DNA of 14,687 bases from Gammaproteobacteria bacterium. Its GTDB lineage: Bacteria; Pseudomonadota; Gammaproteobacteria; UBA9214. Position 1 is the stretch's first letter, and each line of letters starts with the position of its first letter. Shown in pieces: positions 1 through 5,721 of this stretch. The stretch is from contig JAUVNM010000012.1 of assembly GCA_030599705.1 (NCBI GenBank), positions 1 through 14,687 on the forward strand, in the 5' to 3' direction. The translations under genes and the position numbers were made by a program. The notes beneath the pieces were generated by a model that saw only the letters and a list, made by a program, of their open reading frames with translations, searched no databases and was not told the DNA's origin.

Positions 1-27
1 CCTGTTATCACCATTAATTGGGTCAGG

Positions 28-528
28 TCAGGCGGATTTCAAGGCCGGGATGACCACCCCTTCGTGCCGCAGCAGCCAGCGCTTGCGTTCCAGGCCGGGC
101 CCGGCGGTATAGCCGGAGTAGCCGCCGAGGCCACCCGCGCCGATGACGCGGTGACACGGAACCACAATGGAGACCGGGTTATGGCGGCAGGCATTACCCA
201 CGGCCCGGGCGCCGCTGCGCAGAGCGGCCGCGAGTTCACCATAACTTTTGACTGCGCCCGGTGCGATGCGGGTCAGTTGCTGCCATACCCGTCTTTGGAA
301 GGCGGTGCCCTGAACGGCAACCGGTAACGTGAACCGATACCCCGGGTCATTGAAATAGGCCGCCAGTTCGAAGCAGACCCGTTGTCCGAATTCTGTTAAC
401 GCAGGCTTGCAGCGCCCTGAATCCGGCAGATAATCCAGCCGGGTCAGCTGCCGGTCATGCACACAGATACCCAGTTTCCCGACCGGTGAGTCGATGATGA
501 AATCGTAGTTGAATGCCTGCTGTTGCAT
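28..528 (-). CDS. ogt: Methylated-DNA--protein-cysteine methyltransferase (Ogt/AGT family)
   Basis: This is a suicide repair enzyme that moves the methyl group of O6-methylguanine (and O4-methylthymine) in DNA to its own cysteine. The 166-residue protein has the active-site motif PCHRV at residues 124-128, so Cys125 is the acceptor. The RAVGNAC helix around residues 108-114 carries the arginine finger, and the GGLGGYSGY loop follows. These belong to the C-terminal DNA-binding domain, preceded by a short ribonuclease-H-like N-terminal domain. There is no Ada-type regulatory domain, so it is the stand-alone Ogt/MGMT type at the usual length. The ATG at 526-528 is preceded by GGGAG about eight bases upstream. 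It lies after the rplS terminator and a REP cluster, so it is probably transcribed separately. The family is certain; ogt as against another single-domain AGT symbol is a convention. Confidence 0.95.
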   Translation of the reverse strand: MQQQAFNYDFIIDSPVGKLGICVHDRQLTRLDYLPDSGRCKPALTEFGQRVCFELAAYFNDPGYRFTLPVAVQGTAFQRRVWQQLTRIAPGAVKSYGELAAALRSGARAVGNACRHNPVSIVVPCHRVIGAGGLGGYSGYTAGPGLERKRWLLRHEGVVIPALKSA

Positions 529-546
529 GGCCTGCTCCCGAAAAAC

Positions 547-632
547 GGCTTCCCCGCGGGACGCGGGTCCTACAATATCGTAGGACCGGCCCCCGGCCGG
601 GAATGCCTTTCCCCGCGGGGCGCGGGTCCTAC
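547..632. repeat. REP/BIME-like cluster of three palindromic units
   Basis: Three related units of about 27 bases each begin with GTAGGACC, continue into a GC-rich imperfect palindrome and end in GGGAA followed by a G/C-rich tail. Unit 1 lies on the minus strand at 547-573, unit 2 on the plus strand at 580-607 and unit 3 on the minus strand at 605-632. Units 1 and 2 are head to head across a six-base AT-rich spacer; units 2 and 3 meet tail to tail. A GTAG head plus a palindrome in alternating orientation is the architecture of REP/BIME elements mobilised by RAYT transposases. No RAYT gene is in the window. The cluster sits between the rplS terminator and ogt. Confidence 0.8.
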
Positions 633-651
633 GTAATCAGAACGCACATCA

Positions 652-683
652 AGAAAAAACGGATACCCTGGTAACAGGGTACC
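652..683 (-). terminator. Rho-independent terminator of the rpsP-rimM-trmD-rplS operon
   Basis: Read on the minus strand, GGGTACCCTG, loop TTAC, then CAGGGTATCC form a 10-base stem (one G-U pair), followed by GTTTTTTCTT. It begins about 34 bases after the rplS stop codon. The T-run exists only on the minus-strand side, so it terminates the ribosomal operon and not anything from the opposite direction. Confidence 0.9.
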
Positions 684-716
684 CGTCATTTTAGCGATTG
701 CCAGGCGTGCCGGTAA

Positions 717-1064
717 TCAGGAGAGCTTTTCCTTGATCCGCGCGGACTTGCCGGAAAGCTCGCGCAGGTAGTACAGTTTTGCCCGGCGGACAGCGCCACG
801 GCGCTTGACCTTGATAGAGCCGATCATGGGGCTGTGGGTCTGGAAGATTCTTTCGACCCCCTCGCCGTGTGAAATCTTGCGCACGGTAAATGCTGAATTC
901 AGGCCCCGGTTGCGCTTGGCGATCACCACGCCCTCGAAGGCCTGCAGCCGCTCGCGGTTACCTTCCTTGACCTTGACCTGGACCACCACGGTATCACCGG
1001 GACTGAATTCCGGAATGTCCTTATTCATCTGTTCTGCTTCAAGCTGTTCGATTATGTTGCTCAT
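717..1064 (-). CDS. rplS: 50S ribosomal protein L19
   Basis: L19 sits at the 30S-50S interface of the large ribosomal subunit. The 115-residue product has the normal family length and typical sequence throughout: an acidic N-terminus with FSPGDTVVVQVKVKEG, then RLQAFEGVVIAKRNRGLNSAFTVRK, the SHGEGVER stretch and the basic C-terminus RRGAVRRAKLYYLRELSGKSARIKEKL. The ATG at 1062-1064 starts three bases after the trmD stop codon, and its Shine-Dalgarno sequence GAGGA lies inside the end of trmD, so translational coupling is likely. It is the last gene of the rpsP operon and is followed by a clear intrinsic terminator. Confidence 0.98.
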   Translation of the reverse strand: MSNIIEQLEAEQMNKDIPEFSPGDTVVVQVKVKEGNRERLQAFEGVVIAKRNRGLNSAFTVRKISHGEGVERIFQTHSPMIGSIKVKRRGAVRRAKLYYLRELSGKSARIKEKLS

Positions 1065-1067
1065 GAC

Positions 1068-1850
1068 TCAATCCTCAGTGTCCGGTGTGCCGGCCGTGGC
1101 CTGCGTGCCGGAATTTTGCTCCAGTTCTTCGATAAATTCATCCAGTAATTTCTGCTGCTCCGCATCCAGTGTCTGCGCCTGCAACAGGTCCGGCCGGCGT
1201 TGCCAGGTCCTGCCGAGTGCCTGCTTGTGGCGCCAGCGCCGGATTTCCGCGTGGTTACCGCCCAGCAGCACCTCCGGTACCCGCCTGCCGTGGATCACAT
1301 CCGGCCGCGTGTAGTGCGGAAAGTCCAGCAAGCCATCCATGAACGAATCCGCCTGCGCCGATGCGTCGTCACCCAGCGCACCGGGTAATAACCGGGTAAT
1401 GGCATCAACGACCGCCAGTACCGGCAATTCTCCGCCACTCAGGACAAAATCACCGATCGACAGTTCCTCATCCACCTCCAGGTCGATGATCCGCTCATCA
1501 ATCCCCTCATAGCGCCCCGCAACCAGTATGAGCCGCTCCAGTCCGGCCAGTTCACACGCCCGGTCCTGGGTAAACGGCCGTCCTTGCGGGGACAGGTAGA
1601 TCACCGGTGCCGGCCGGTCCAGCGCGCGCGCGGCCCGGATGGTATCGAGCACCGGCTGCACCTGCATCACCATACCCGGTCCGCCGCCATAGGGCCGATC
1701 ATCCACTGAACCGTTCCGGTCCCGGGTATAGTCCCGGGGATTCCAGGTGACCAGTTCCAGCAACCCCTGTGCCAGCGCCCGGGACTGGATACCAAACCCG
1801 GTCAATGTCCGGATCATCTCCGGAAACAGGGTGACAACATCGATTCTCAT
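1068..1850 (-). CDS. trmD: tRNA (guanine-N1)-methyltransferase TrmD
   Basis: TrmD methylates N1 of G37 next to the anticodon using S-adenosylmethionine, which prevents +1 frameshifting. The 260-residue protein starts MRIDVVTLFPEM, as in the family, and carries the SPOUT trefoil-knot motifs: YGGGPGM at 54-60, LSPQGRPF near 86-93, GRYEGID at 112-118 and SIGDFVLSGGE at 131-141. The length is close to the 255 residues of the E. coli enzyme. A Thr/Pro/Asp-rich tail of about ten residues at the C-terminus looks lineage-specific. It starts 12 bases after rimM and ends three bases before rplS, in the conserved operon order rpsP-rimM-trmD-rplS. Confidence 0.98.
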   Translation of the reverse strand: MRIDVVTLFPEMIRTLTGFGIQSRALAQGLLELVTWNPRDYTRDRNGSVDDRPYGGGPGMVMQVQPVLDTIRAARALDRPAPVIYLSPQGRPFTQDRACELAGLERLILVAGRYEGIDERIIDLEVDEELSIGDFVLSGGELPVLAVVDAITRLLPGALGDDASAQADSFMDGLLDFPHYTRPDVIHGRRVPEVLLGGNHAEIRRWRHKQALGRTWQRRPDLLQAQTLDAEQQKLLDEFIEELEQNSGTQATAGTPDTED

Positions 1851-1862
1851 GCCCGTGGCCGA

Positions 1863-2378
1863 TCAGTCGTCGGGGTCCCAGTCGACCTTGATAACACCGG
1901 CATCGAGGTCGACCGACGCAATCACCTGTCCCTGGATAAACGGGATCAGTCGTTCCCGGTCACCCGTTACAACCAGTACATCATTGGCGCCGGTTTCCAG
2001 CAGATAATCCACGCTACCCAGCGTCTTGCCCCCGAGTGTCACCACCTGCACACCGACGAGGTCGTTCCAGTAATATTCATTGTGTTCCGCCGGCGGCAAC
2101 TGGTGCCGGTAGATGCCGATATCGGTACCCGCCAGAGCCTCTGCGGCATCACGATCGTCACACCCGGGCAACCTCGCTACCAGGCCCTTCCCGTGCAGGC
2201 GCCCTTCCAGGACTTGTGTGGCCTGCCAGTGGCTACCGGTACCCAGGTACCAGGGGAGGTAGCTGAGCAGGTCGCCGGCCTGGCGGGTATACGATTTCAC
2301 CTTGACCCAGCCTTTCACCCCATAGGCTCCGCTGATGCGGCCCATGACCAGAGGAGGATCTTCAGCCTGTGCTGCCAC
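1863..2378 (-). CDS. rimM: 16S rRNA processing protein RimM (30S maturation factor), GTG start
   Basis: RimM binds S19 and helps mature the 3' (head) domain of the 30S subunit. The N-terminal RimM domain opens with GRISGAYGVKGWVKVKSYT and the C-terminal PRC-barrel covers roughly EYYWNDLVGVQV to the end, including LLETGANDVLVV, RLIPFI and VKVDWDPDD. The reading frame stays open upstream to 2483, but that would put 35 extra residues over the end of rpsP. I chose the GTG at 2376-2378 because it lies 38 bases after the rpsP stop and gives 171 residues. It also gives the N-terminus VAAQAEDPPLVMGRI, which parallels E. coli RimM (a short AQA...P segment before the conserved glycine). The Shine-Dalgarno sequence is weak, so translation may be coupled to rpsP. 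An in-frame ATG at 2343-2345 is an alternative but would cut into the domain. Confidence 0.93.
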   Translation of the reverse strand: MAAQAEDPPLVMGRISGAYGVKGWVKVKSYTRQAGDLLSYLPWYLGTGSHWQATQVLEGRLHGKGLVARLPGCDDRDAAEALAGTDIGIYRHQLPPAEHNEYYWNDLVGVQVVTLGGKTLGSVDYLLETGANDVLVVTGDRERLIPFIQGQVIASVDLDAGVIKVDWDPDD

Positions 2379-2416
2379 GCTGTTGCGTCCGGACTGGTAA
2401 TCCGGATGGCAGCGAC

Positions 2417-2662
2417 TTACTGCTGCTGGTATTCCTTCAGTAATTTCGCCACCCGGTCGGACACCTGGGCCCCCTTGGAACACCAGTAATCTGCCCGCTC
2501 GGTATCAATGCGTAATTTTTCTTCGCCGCCCGTTGCAATCGGGTTGAACAGGCCAATGCGTTCAATATAGCGGCCGTCGCGTTTGTTACGGCTGTCGGTT
2601 ACCACAATGTGGTAGAAGGGGCGCTTTTTCGCGCCACCGCGTGACATCCTGATCGTCACCAT
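2417..2662 (-). CDS. rpsP: 30S ribosomal protein S16
   Basis: S16 is an early-binding small-subunit protein needed for folding of the 5' domain of 16S rRNA. The 81-residue product begins MVTIRMSRGGAKKRPFYHIV and contains TDSRNKRDGRYIERIGLFNP, the family signature, with the normal length. The frame is open for 54 more codons upstream, but the ATG at 2660-2662 is preceded by AGAGGA (2672-2677) at nine bases and matches the N-terminus of known S16 proteins exactly. It is the first gene of the rpsP-rimM-trmD-rplS operon. Its likely promoter is about 75-100 bases upstream. Confidence 0.98.
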   Translation of the reverse strand: MVTIRMSRGGAKKRPFYHIVVTDSRNKRDGRYIERIGLFNPIATGGEEKLRIDTERADYWCSKGAQVSDRVAKLLKEYQQQ

Positions 2663-2720
2663 GAATTTGGTTCCTCTGCTGCAGTCTGTGAAGTTACCGC
2701 CACACAACGCGTGGCAATCC

Positions 2721-2761
2721 TGAAAACCGCGCAATTTTACGCGATTTTCAGGAAAAGTGAA
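2721..2761 (-). promoter_or_regulatory. Candidate sigma-70 promoter of the rpsP operon with overlapping palindrome
   Basis: On the minus strand a TAAAAT -10 hexamer (2734-2739) and a partial -35 TTCACT (2756-2761) are separated by 16 bases. The predicted start is about 65 bases before the rpsP ATG. The -10 element lies in the centre of an almost perfect dyad: TGAAAACCGCG (2721-2731) and CGCGATTTTCA (2740-2750) pair 10 of 11 positions around an eight-base centre. The dyad could be an operator or an accident of AT/GC blocks. The -35 is weak, so this is a proposal only. Confidence 0.45.
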
Positions 2762-2812
2762 GGGGTTACGGGATATCTGTCCAGGGCCAGGGTGGAAACG
2801 CGCCGTTCCGAC

Positions 2813-2838
2813 CGGTTGTCGCAATCGGTTGTCGGAAT
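2813..2838. repeat. Tandem 13-base direct repeat upstream of the rpsP promoter
   Basis: CGGTTGTCGCAAT is followed immediately by CGGTTGTCGGAAT; 12 of 13 positions agree. The pair lies about 52 bases upstream of the proposed rpsP -35 box and about 200 bases upstream of the sigma-54 promoter. Adjacent direct repeats in a promoter region suggest a binding site for a dimeric or tandem-binding regulator, but no specific regulator is recognised. Confidence 0.5.
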
Positions 2839-3033
2839 TGATTACAACAGGCGGTCATCCCGTCAGTCCCTGCATAATTCTGCCCATCTTACTGATTTAT
2901 ATATTAAATAATCGGCTAGCATCCCCAGGCCCGGAGCGCTAATCTGTCGGCTTTTCTTACTAATGAGCTGCCCGGCCCCGGCATGCGTCAAAGCCATGAC
3001 TCTAAGTCCCCTTCCCCATTCGATTTTTCAGAC

Positions 3034-3050
3034 TTGGCACGGGGATTGCT
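3034..3050 (+). promoter_or_regulatory. Sigma-54 (RpoN) -24/-12 promoter
   Basis: The plus strand reads TTGGCACGGGGATTGCT. This matches the sigma-54 consensus YTGGCACGrnnnTTGCW at every defined base, with GG at 3036-3037 and GC at 3048-3049 separated by exactly ten bases, as the holoenzyme requires. The start of transcription is expected about 12 bases downstream, near 3060. It lies between genes, faces away from rpsP and towards the 3' end of ffh. The only element downstream is an intrinsic terminator, so it would drive a noncoding transcript. A bacterial enhancer-binding protein would be needed; its site is not identified. Confidence 0.85.
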
Positions 3051-3059
3051 CTAAACAGG

Positions 3060-3280
3060 GTGGGCACCGAGAAAAAATCAGCAACAACCATATAAAAAAG
3101 AACAGGCGGTGGAGAAGGCACCCGGGAACCAGACGCAACGTCATTGCACATAATAATTCGCACCGGGTCTAGCGCACGGCAAGCAAGCATAACGAGGTAT
3201 CGCAGAAGAACGCTAATAAAGATCAAACAAGCCGATTCAGCGCAATGTTCAACGGTGGCCGTGGCCACCGTTTTTTATTT
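3060..3280 (+). ncRNA. Predicted sigma-54-dependent small RNA (about 220 nt)
   Basis: The unit is defined by a perfect sigma-54 promoter at 3034-3050 and a strong Rho-independent terminator at 3251-3280, with nothing coding in between. No plus-strand frame gives a plausible protein with a ribosome binding site inside the transcript. The sequence alternates A-rich stretches (around 3070-3103 and 3198-3230, including AACAACCA, AAAAAGAA and CTAATAAAG) with GC-rich blocks that can pair: ACCCGG 3120-3125 with CCGGGT 3163-3168, enclosing the small hairpin GACG-CAA-CGTC at 3132-3142. A-rich linkers of this kind resemble Hfq-binding (ARN) repeats, and the promoter type recalls the RpoN-dependent CrcZ/CrcY RNAs of Pseudomonas, but there is no sequence identity I can recognise. 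It is not the 4.5S RNA, 6S RNA or tmRNA. The 3' end converges on ffh. Target and function are unknown. Confidence 0.65.
3251..3280 (+). terminator. Rho-independent terminator facing away from the sigma-54 promoter
   Basis: AACGGTGGC, loop CGTG and GCCACCGTT make a nine-base stem at 3251-3272, followed by TTTTATTT on the plus strand. Read in the ffh direction the T-run precedes the hairpin and only TTGAAC follows, so it is a poor terminator for ffh. Its orientation implies a plus-strand transcript that starts within the ffh-rpsP gap. Confidence 0.88.
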
Positions 3281-3334
3281 GCGGACCTGAAACCTGCCCT
3301 GAAACCAGAATACTGTGCCGGTTGCAGCCGTCGC

Positions 3335-4702
3335 TTACAACCCCTGACCCGGGAAACCCTGCGGCATTTTCCCTTTCATGCCGCGCAGCATCTTCGCCAT
3401 TCCGCCCTTCGACATTTTCTTCATCATTTTCTGCATCTGGGTGAACTGCTTGAGCAGGCGGTTGACGTCCTGGACCTGCGTGCCAGAACCGGCCGCAATG
3501 CGGCGCCGGCGCGATCCCTTGATGACACCGGGAAAGCTGCGTTCCTGCGCGGTCATGGAATTGATGATCGCCATCATCCGGGTCACGTCGCCATCGTTGG
3601 CCATGGCCCTGGCATTTTGCGGCAGCTGGCCCATCCCGGGCAGTTTGTCCATCAGTCCGGAAAGCCCGCCCATGTTCAGCATCTGCTCCAGCTGGTCACG
3701 AAAATCGTCCAGGTCAAAGCGCTTGCCCTTCGAGATCTTTTTGGCGAGCTTCGCGACCTTTTCCTTGTCAACTTTCTGTTCCGCCTCCTCGACCAGGCTG
3801 ATGACATCTCCCATGCCCAGGATCCGGGAAGCCACACGGTCCGGATGAAACGGTTCCAGTGCCGCGGTTTTTTCGCCGACACCGATAAACTTGATCGGTT
3901 TGCCGGTAATCGAACGGATCGACAGCGCGGCGCCACCACGGGCGTCGCCGTCCGTCTTGGTCAGGATCACGCCCGTCAGCGGCAGGGCCTCGTTGAAGGT
4001 ATGCGCGGTATTGGCGGCATCCTGGCCGGTCATGCTGTCCACCACGAACAGGGTTTCAACCGGATTCAACGCGGCATGCAACTCGCGAATCTCCGTCATC
4101 ATCCCGGTATCAATATGCAAGCGGCCGGCGGTATCAATGATCACTACATCGACATGCTGCCGGCGCGCCTGACTGACGGCATCCTGCGCAATGGTGACCG
4201 GTTGCTGGTCCTGGTGACTGGGGAAGAATTCCGCCCCGACCTCACCGGCAAGGACGCGTAGCTGCTCGATTGCGGCAGGCCGGTACACATCACAACTGGC
4301 CAGCAGCACGGACTTCCTGTGGCGTTCCCGGAGCAGTCGCGCCAGCTTGGCGCTGCTGGTGGTCTTGCCCGAACCCTGCAGTCCGGCCATCAGGATAACC
4401 GCCGGCGGCGGCACATTCAGATTCAGTTCATCATTGGCCTCGCCCATGACCCGGACGAGCTCGTCATTGACCACCTTGACCAAAGACTGTCCGGGCGCCA
4501 GGCTTTTCAGCACCTCCTGACCGGTGGCCTGCTCCCGTACCCGGTCAATGAATTCCTTGACCACGGGCAGGGCCACATCGGCCTCCAGCAACGCCATGCG
4601 CACTTCCCGCAGGGTATCCTTGATGTTGTCTTCGGTCAGCCGGCCCTGGCCGCGCAGGGTCTGTATGGTCCGGGATAGACGATTGGTAAGGTTGTCAAAC
4701 AT
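3335..4702 (-). CDS. ffh: Signal recognition particle protein Ffh (SRP54)
   Basis: Ffh is the SRP GTPase that, with 4.5S RNA, recognises signal sequences of nascent inner-membrane proteins and delivers them to FtsY. In the 455-residue protein the N domain (about 1-95) is followed by the G domain with P-loop GLQGSGKTT at 107-115, DTAGR at 190-194 and TKTDGDARGG from 248. The methionine-rich M domain starts near 327 (FDLDDFRDQLEQMLNMGG). It contains the RNA-binding region SFPGVIKGSRRRRIAAGSGT and ends in a Met/Lys/Gly-rich tail that lines the signal-peptide groove. Length and order match the family. The ATG at 4700-4702 has only a weak Shine-Dalgarno sequence. No intrinsic terminator in the right orientation follows before the sRNA candidate. 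Confidence 0.99.
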   Translation of the reverse strand: MFDNLTNRLSRTIQTLRGQGRLTEDNIKDTLREVRMALLEADVALPVVKEFIDRVREQATGQEVLKSLAPGQSLVKVVNDELVRVMGEANDELNLNVPPPAVILMAGLQGSGKTTSSAKLARLLRERHRKSVLLASCDVYRPAAIEQLRVLAGEVGAEFFPSHQDQQPVTIAQDAVSQARRQHVDVVIIDTAGRLHIDTGMMTEIRELHAALNPVETLFVVDSMTGQDAANTAHTFNEALPLTGVILTKTDGDARGGAALSIRSITGKPIKFIGVGEKTAALEPFHPDRVASRILGMGDVISLVEEAEQKVDKEKVAKLAKKISKGKRFDLDDFRDQLEQMLNMGGLSGLMDKLPGMGQLPQNARAMANDGDVTRMMAIINSMTAQERSFPGVIKGSRRRRIAAGSGTQVQDVNRLLKQFTQMQKMMKKMSKGGMAKMLRGMKGKMPQGFPGQGL

Positions 4703-4739
4703 GGTTTCTGTAACAGCGGGCGTAGCTGGCCGGGGCCTG

Positions 4740-4745
4740 ATTATA
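4740..4745 (-). promoter_or_regulatory. Candidate -10 element of the ffh promoter
   Basis: The minus strand carries a perfect TATAAT hexamer in the ffh-ypjD divergent gap, with a predicted start about 30 bases before the ffh ATG. No convincing -35 hexamer lies 16-18 bases upstream, so the promoter may need an activator or rely on a weak -35. For ypjD on the plus strand no clear promoter was found in the same 139-base gap. Confidence 0.5.
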
Positions 4746-4841
4746 ACTGGAAAGAAAACGGCAGGGACAGAGCCGCGGCGGGCGCTTCATTGCCCGTTCA
4801 AGTTATGCGATGATGCGCTAATTCGGCCTGACTGACCCGAC

Positions 4842-5654
4842 ATGCACACCATCATACCCGGACTGCTTGCTATTCTGCTGTATCTGCTGGCCAGCAGCCT
4901 GCTGGCTGTACGGCTGTCACAGGGCAGGGTCGAACCGGATTCACGCCGTTTCGCCATCCTGCTGGTCGGCCTCGCCGCCCTGCTTGCACACGGCGCCCTG
5001 CTGTATCCCTCGATCATGAACCCCGCCGGGCTCAACCTGGGATTCTTCAATGCCGCCTCCCTGGTAGCGCTGCTTACCGTGGCGCTGCTGTTGCTTGCTG
5101 CATTTCAGGAGCCGGTTGAAAACCTGGGCATCGCGGTGTTCCCGGTTGCCGCCATCAGTATCGCCCTGGTACTGCTGTACCCGGCACACCACCTGATCAC
5201 CGGCACCACAACAGGCTGGCAACTGGATGCCCACATACTGATATCACTGCTCGCCTACAGTATCCTCGGACTTGCCGTAGTGCAGGCACTGCTGCTGGCC
5301 ATCCAGGAATATCACCTGCACAACCGCCAGCCCGGCGGCATCATCCGCTCGTTGCCACCGTTGCAGACCATGGAATCACTGATGTTCCAGATGATTGGCG
5401 TCGGCTTTGCCCTGCTGACGCTGGCACTGGTCACCGGGATACTGTTTCTGCAGGATATCTTTGCGCAGCACCTGGTCCACAAGACCGTTCTGTCCATCCT
5501 CGCCTGGTGTGTATTCGCCCTGCTCCTCTGGGGCCGCTGGCGCTTCGGCTGGCGTGGCCGCGTCGCCATCCGCTGGACAGTCGGTGGCTTTATCTTCCTG
5601 ATGCTCGCCTATTTCGGCAGCAAGCTGGTCCTGGAACTGATCCTGAGTCGTTGA
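4842..5654 (+). CDS. ypjD: YpjD-like inner-membrane protein of the CcsA/CcmC cytochrome c assembly family
   Basis: The 270-residue product is a polytopic inner-membrane protein with about eight hydrophobic segments (roughly 4-23, 37-55, 68-88, 97-114, 130-154, 183-204, 214-231 and 246-266). The order and motifs fit the CcsA-like family: the HILISLLAYSILGLAVVQALLLAIQE helix, the MESLMFQMIGVGFALLTLALVTG segment and LVHKTVLSILAW. Histidines at about 50, 131 and 213 are candidates for haem or ligand handling, but the WWD loop of true cytochrome c synthases is not seen. In E. coli ypjD also lies between ffh and corB (yfjD), and a role with CorB is suspected but not proven. It is divergent from ffh. 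Its stop is followed by 67 bases before corB, probably the same transcript. Confidence 0.88.
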   Translation: MHTIIPGLLAILLYLLASSLLAVRLSQGRVEPDSRRFAILLVGLAALLAHGALLYPSIMNPAGLNLGFFNAASLVALLTVALLLLAAFQEPVENLGIAVFPVAAISIALVLLYPAHHLITGTTTGWQLDAHILISLLAYSILGLAVVQALLLAIQEYHLHNRQPGGIIRSLPPLQTMESLMFQMIGVGFALLTLALVTGILFLQDIFAQHLVHKTVLSILAWCVFALLLWGRWRFGWRGRVAIRWTVGGFIFLMLAYFGSKLVLELILSR

Positions 5655-5721
5655 AATTACTGACATTCAAGGACTTTTTCAGTAAACTAACCGGGAGTTC
5701 TTCACCAGAGGTTGTTGCTGT

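Larger units (their letters stand above)
2663..3334. other. Long intergenic region between ffh and rpsP
   Basis: These 672 bases contain no convincing protein gene. From the rpsP side they hold the rpsP leader and promoter region with a palindrome (2721-2750), a tandem 13-base repeat (2813-2838) and an AT-rich tract with little G or C (about 2886-2912, centred on TTTATATATTAAATAAT). Then come a short GTCA-N6-TGAC dyad (2987-3000), a perfect sigma-54 promoter on the plus strand (3034-3050), about 190 bases of unexplained A-rich sequence and a plus-strand terminator (3251-3280). The remaining 54 bases before ffh show nothing. The gap is much longer than other gaps in the window, in keeping with a regulatory or RNA function. 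Confidence 0.7.

Noticed and set aside
2663..2824. N-terminal extension of rpsP (54 extra codons)
   Set aside because: The strong Shine-Dalgarno sequence and exact S16 N-terminus fix the start at 2662, and the extension covers the proposed promoter.
2963..3172. 69-codon plus-strand ORF across the sigma-54 promoter
   Set aside because: It starts upstream of the promoter, so the predicted transcript would lack its start codon; the sequence is basic and has no family resemblance.
3002..3268. 88-codon minus-strand ORF in the ffh-rpsP gap
   Set aside because: No ribosome binding site, no recognisable domain, composition unlike the neighbours, and it spans the sRNA candidate and most of its terminator on the opposite strand.
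3060..3280. 4.5S (SRP) RNA, 6S RNA or tmRNA as the identity of the plus-strand transcript
   Set aside because: The ffh neighbourhood suggested SRP RNA, but the conserved GGAA-loop hairpin region is absent; no tRNA-like ends for tmRNA, and no long closing stem and central bubble for 6S RNA.
3245..4261. 338-codon plus-strand ORF opposite ffh
   Set aside because: It is a shadow of ffh created by GC-rich codon bias; His/Gly/Leu-rich with no domain, and it begins in the terminator hairpin.
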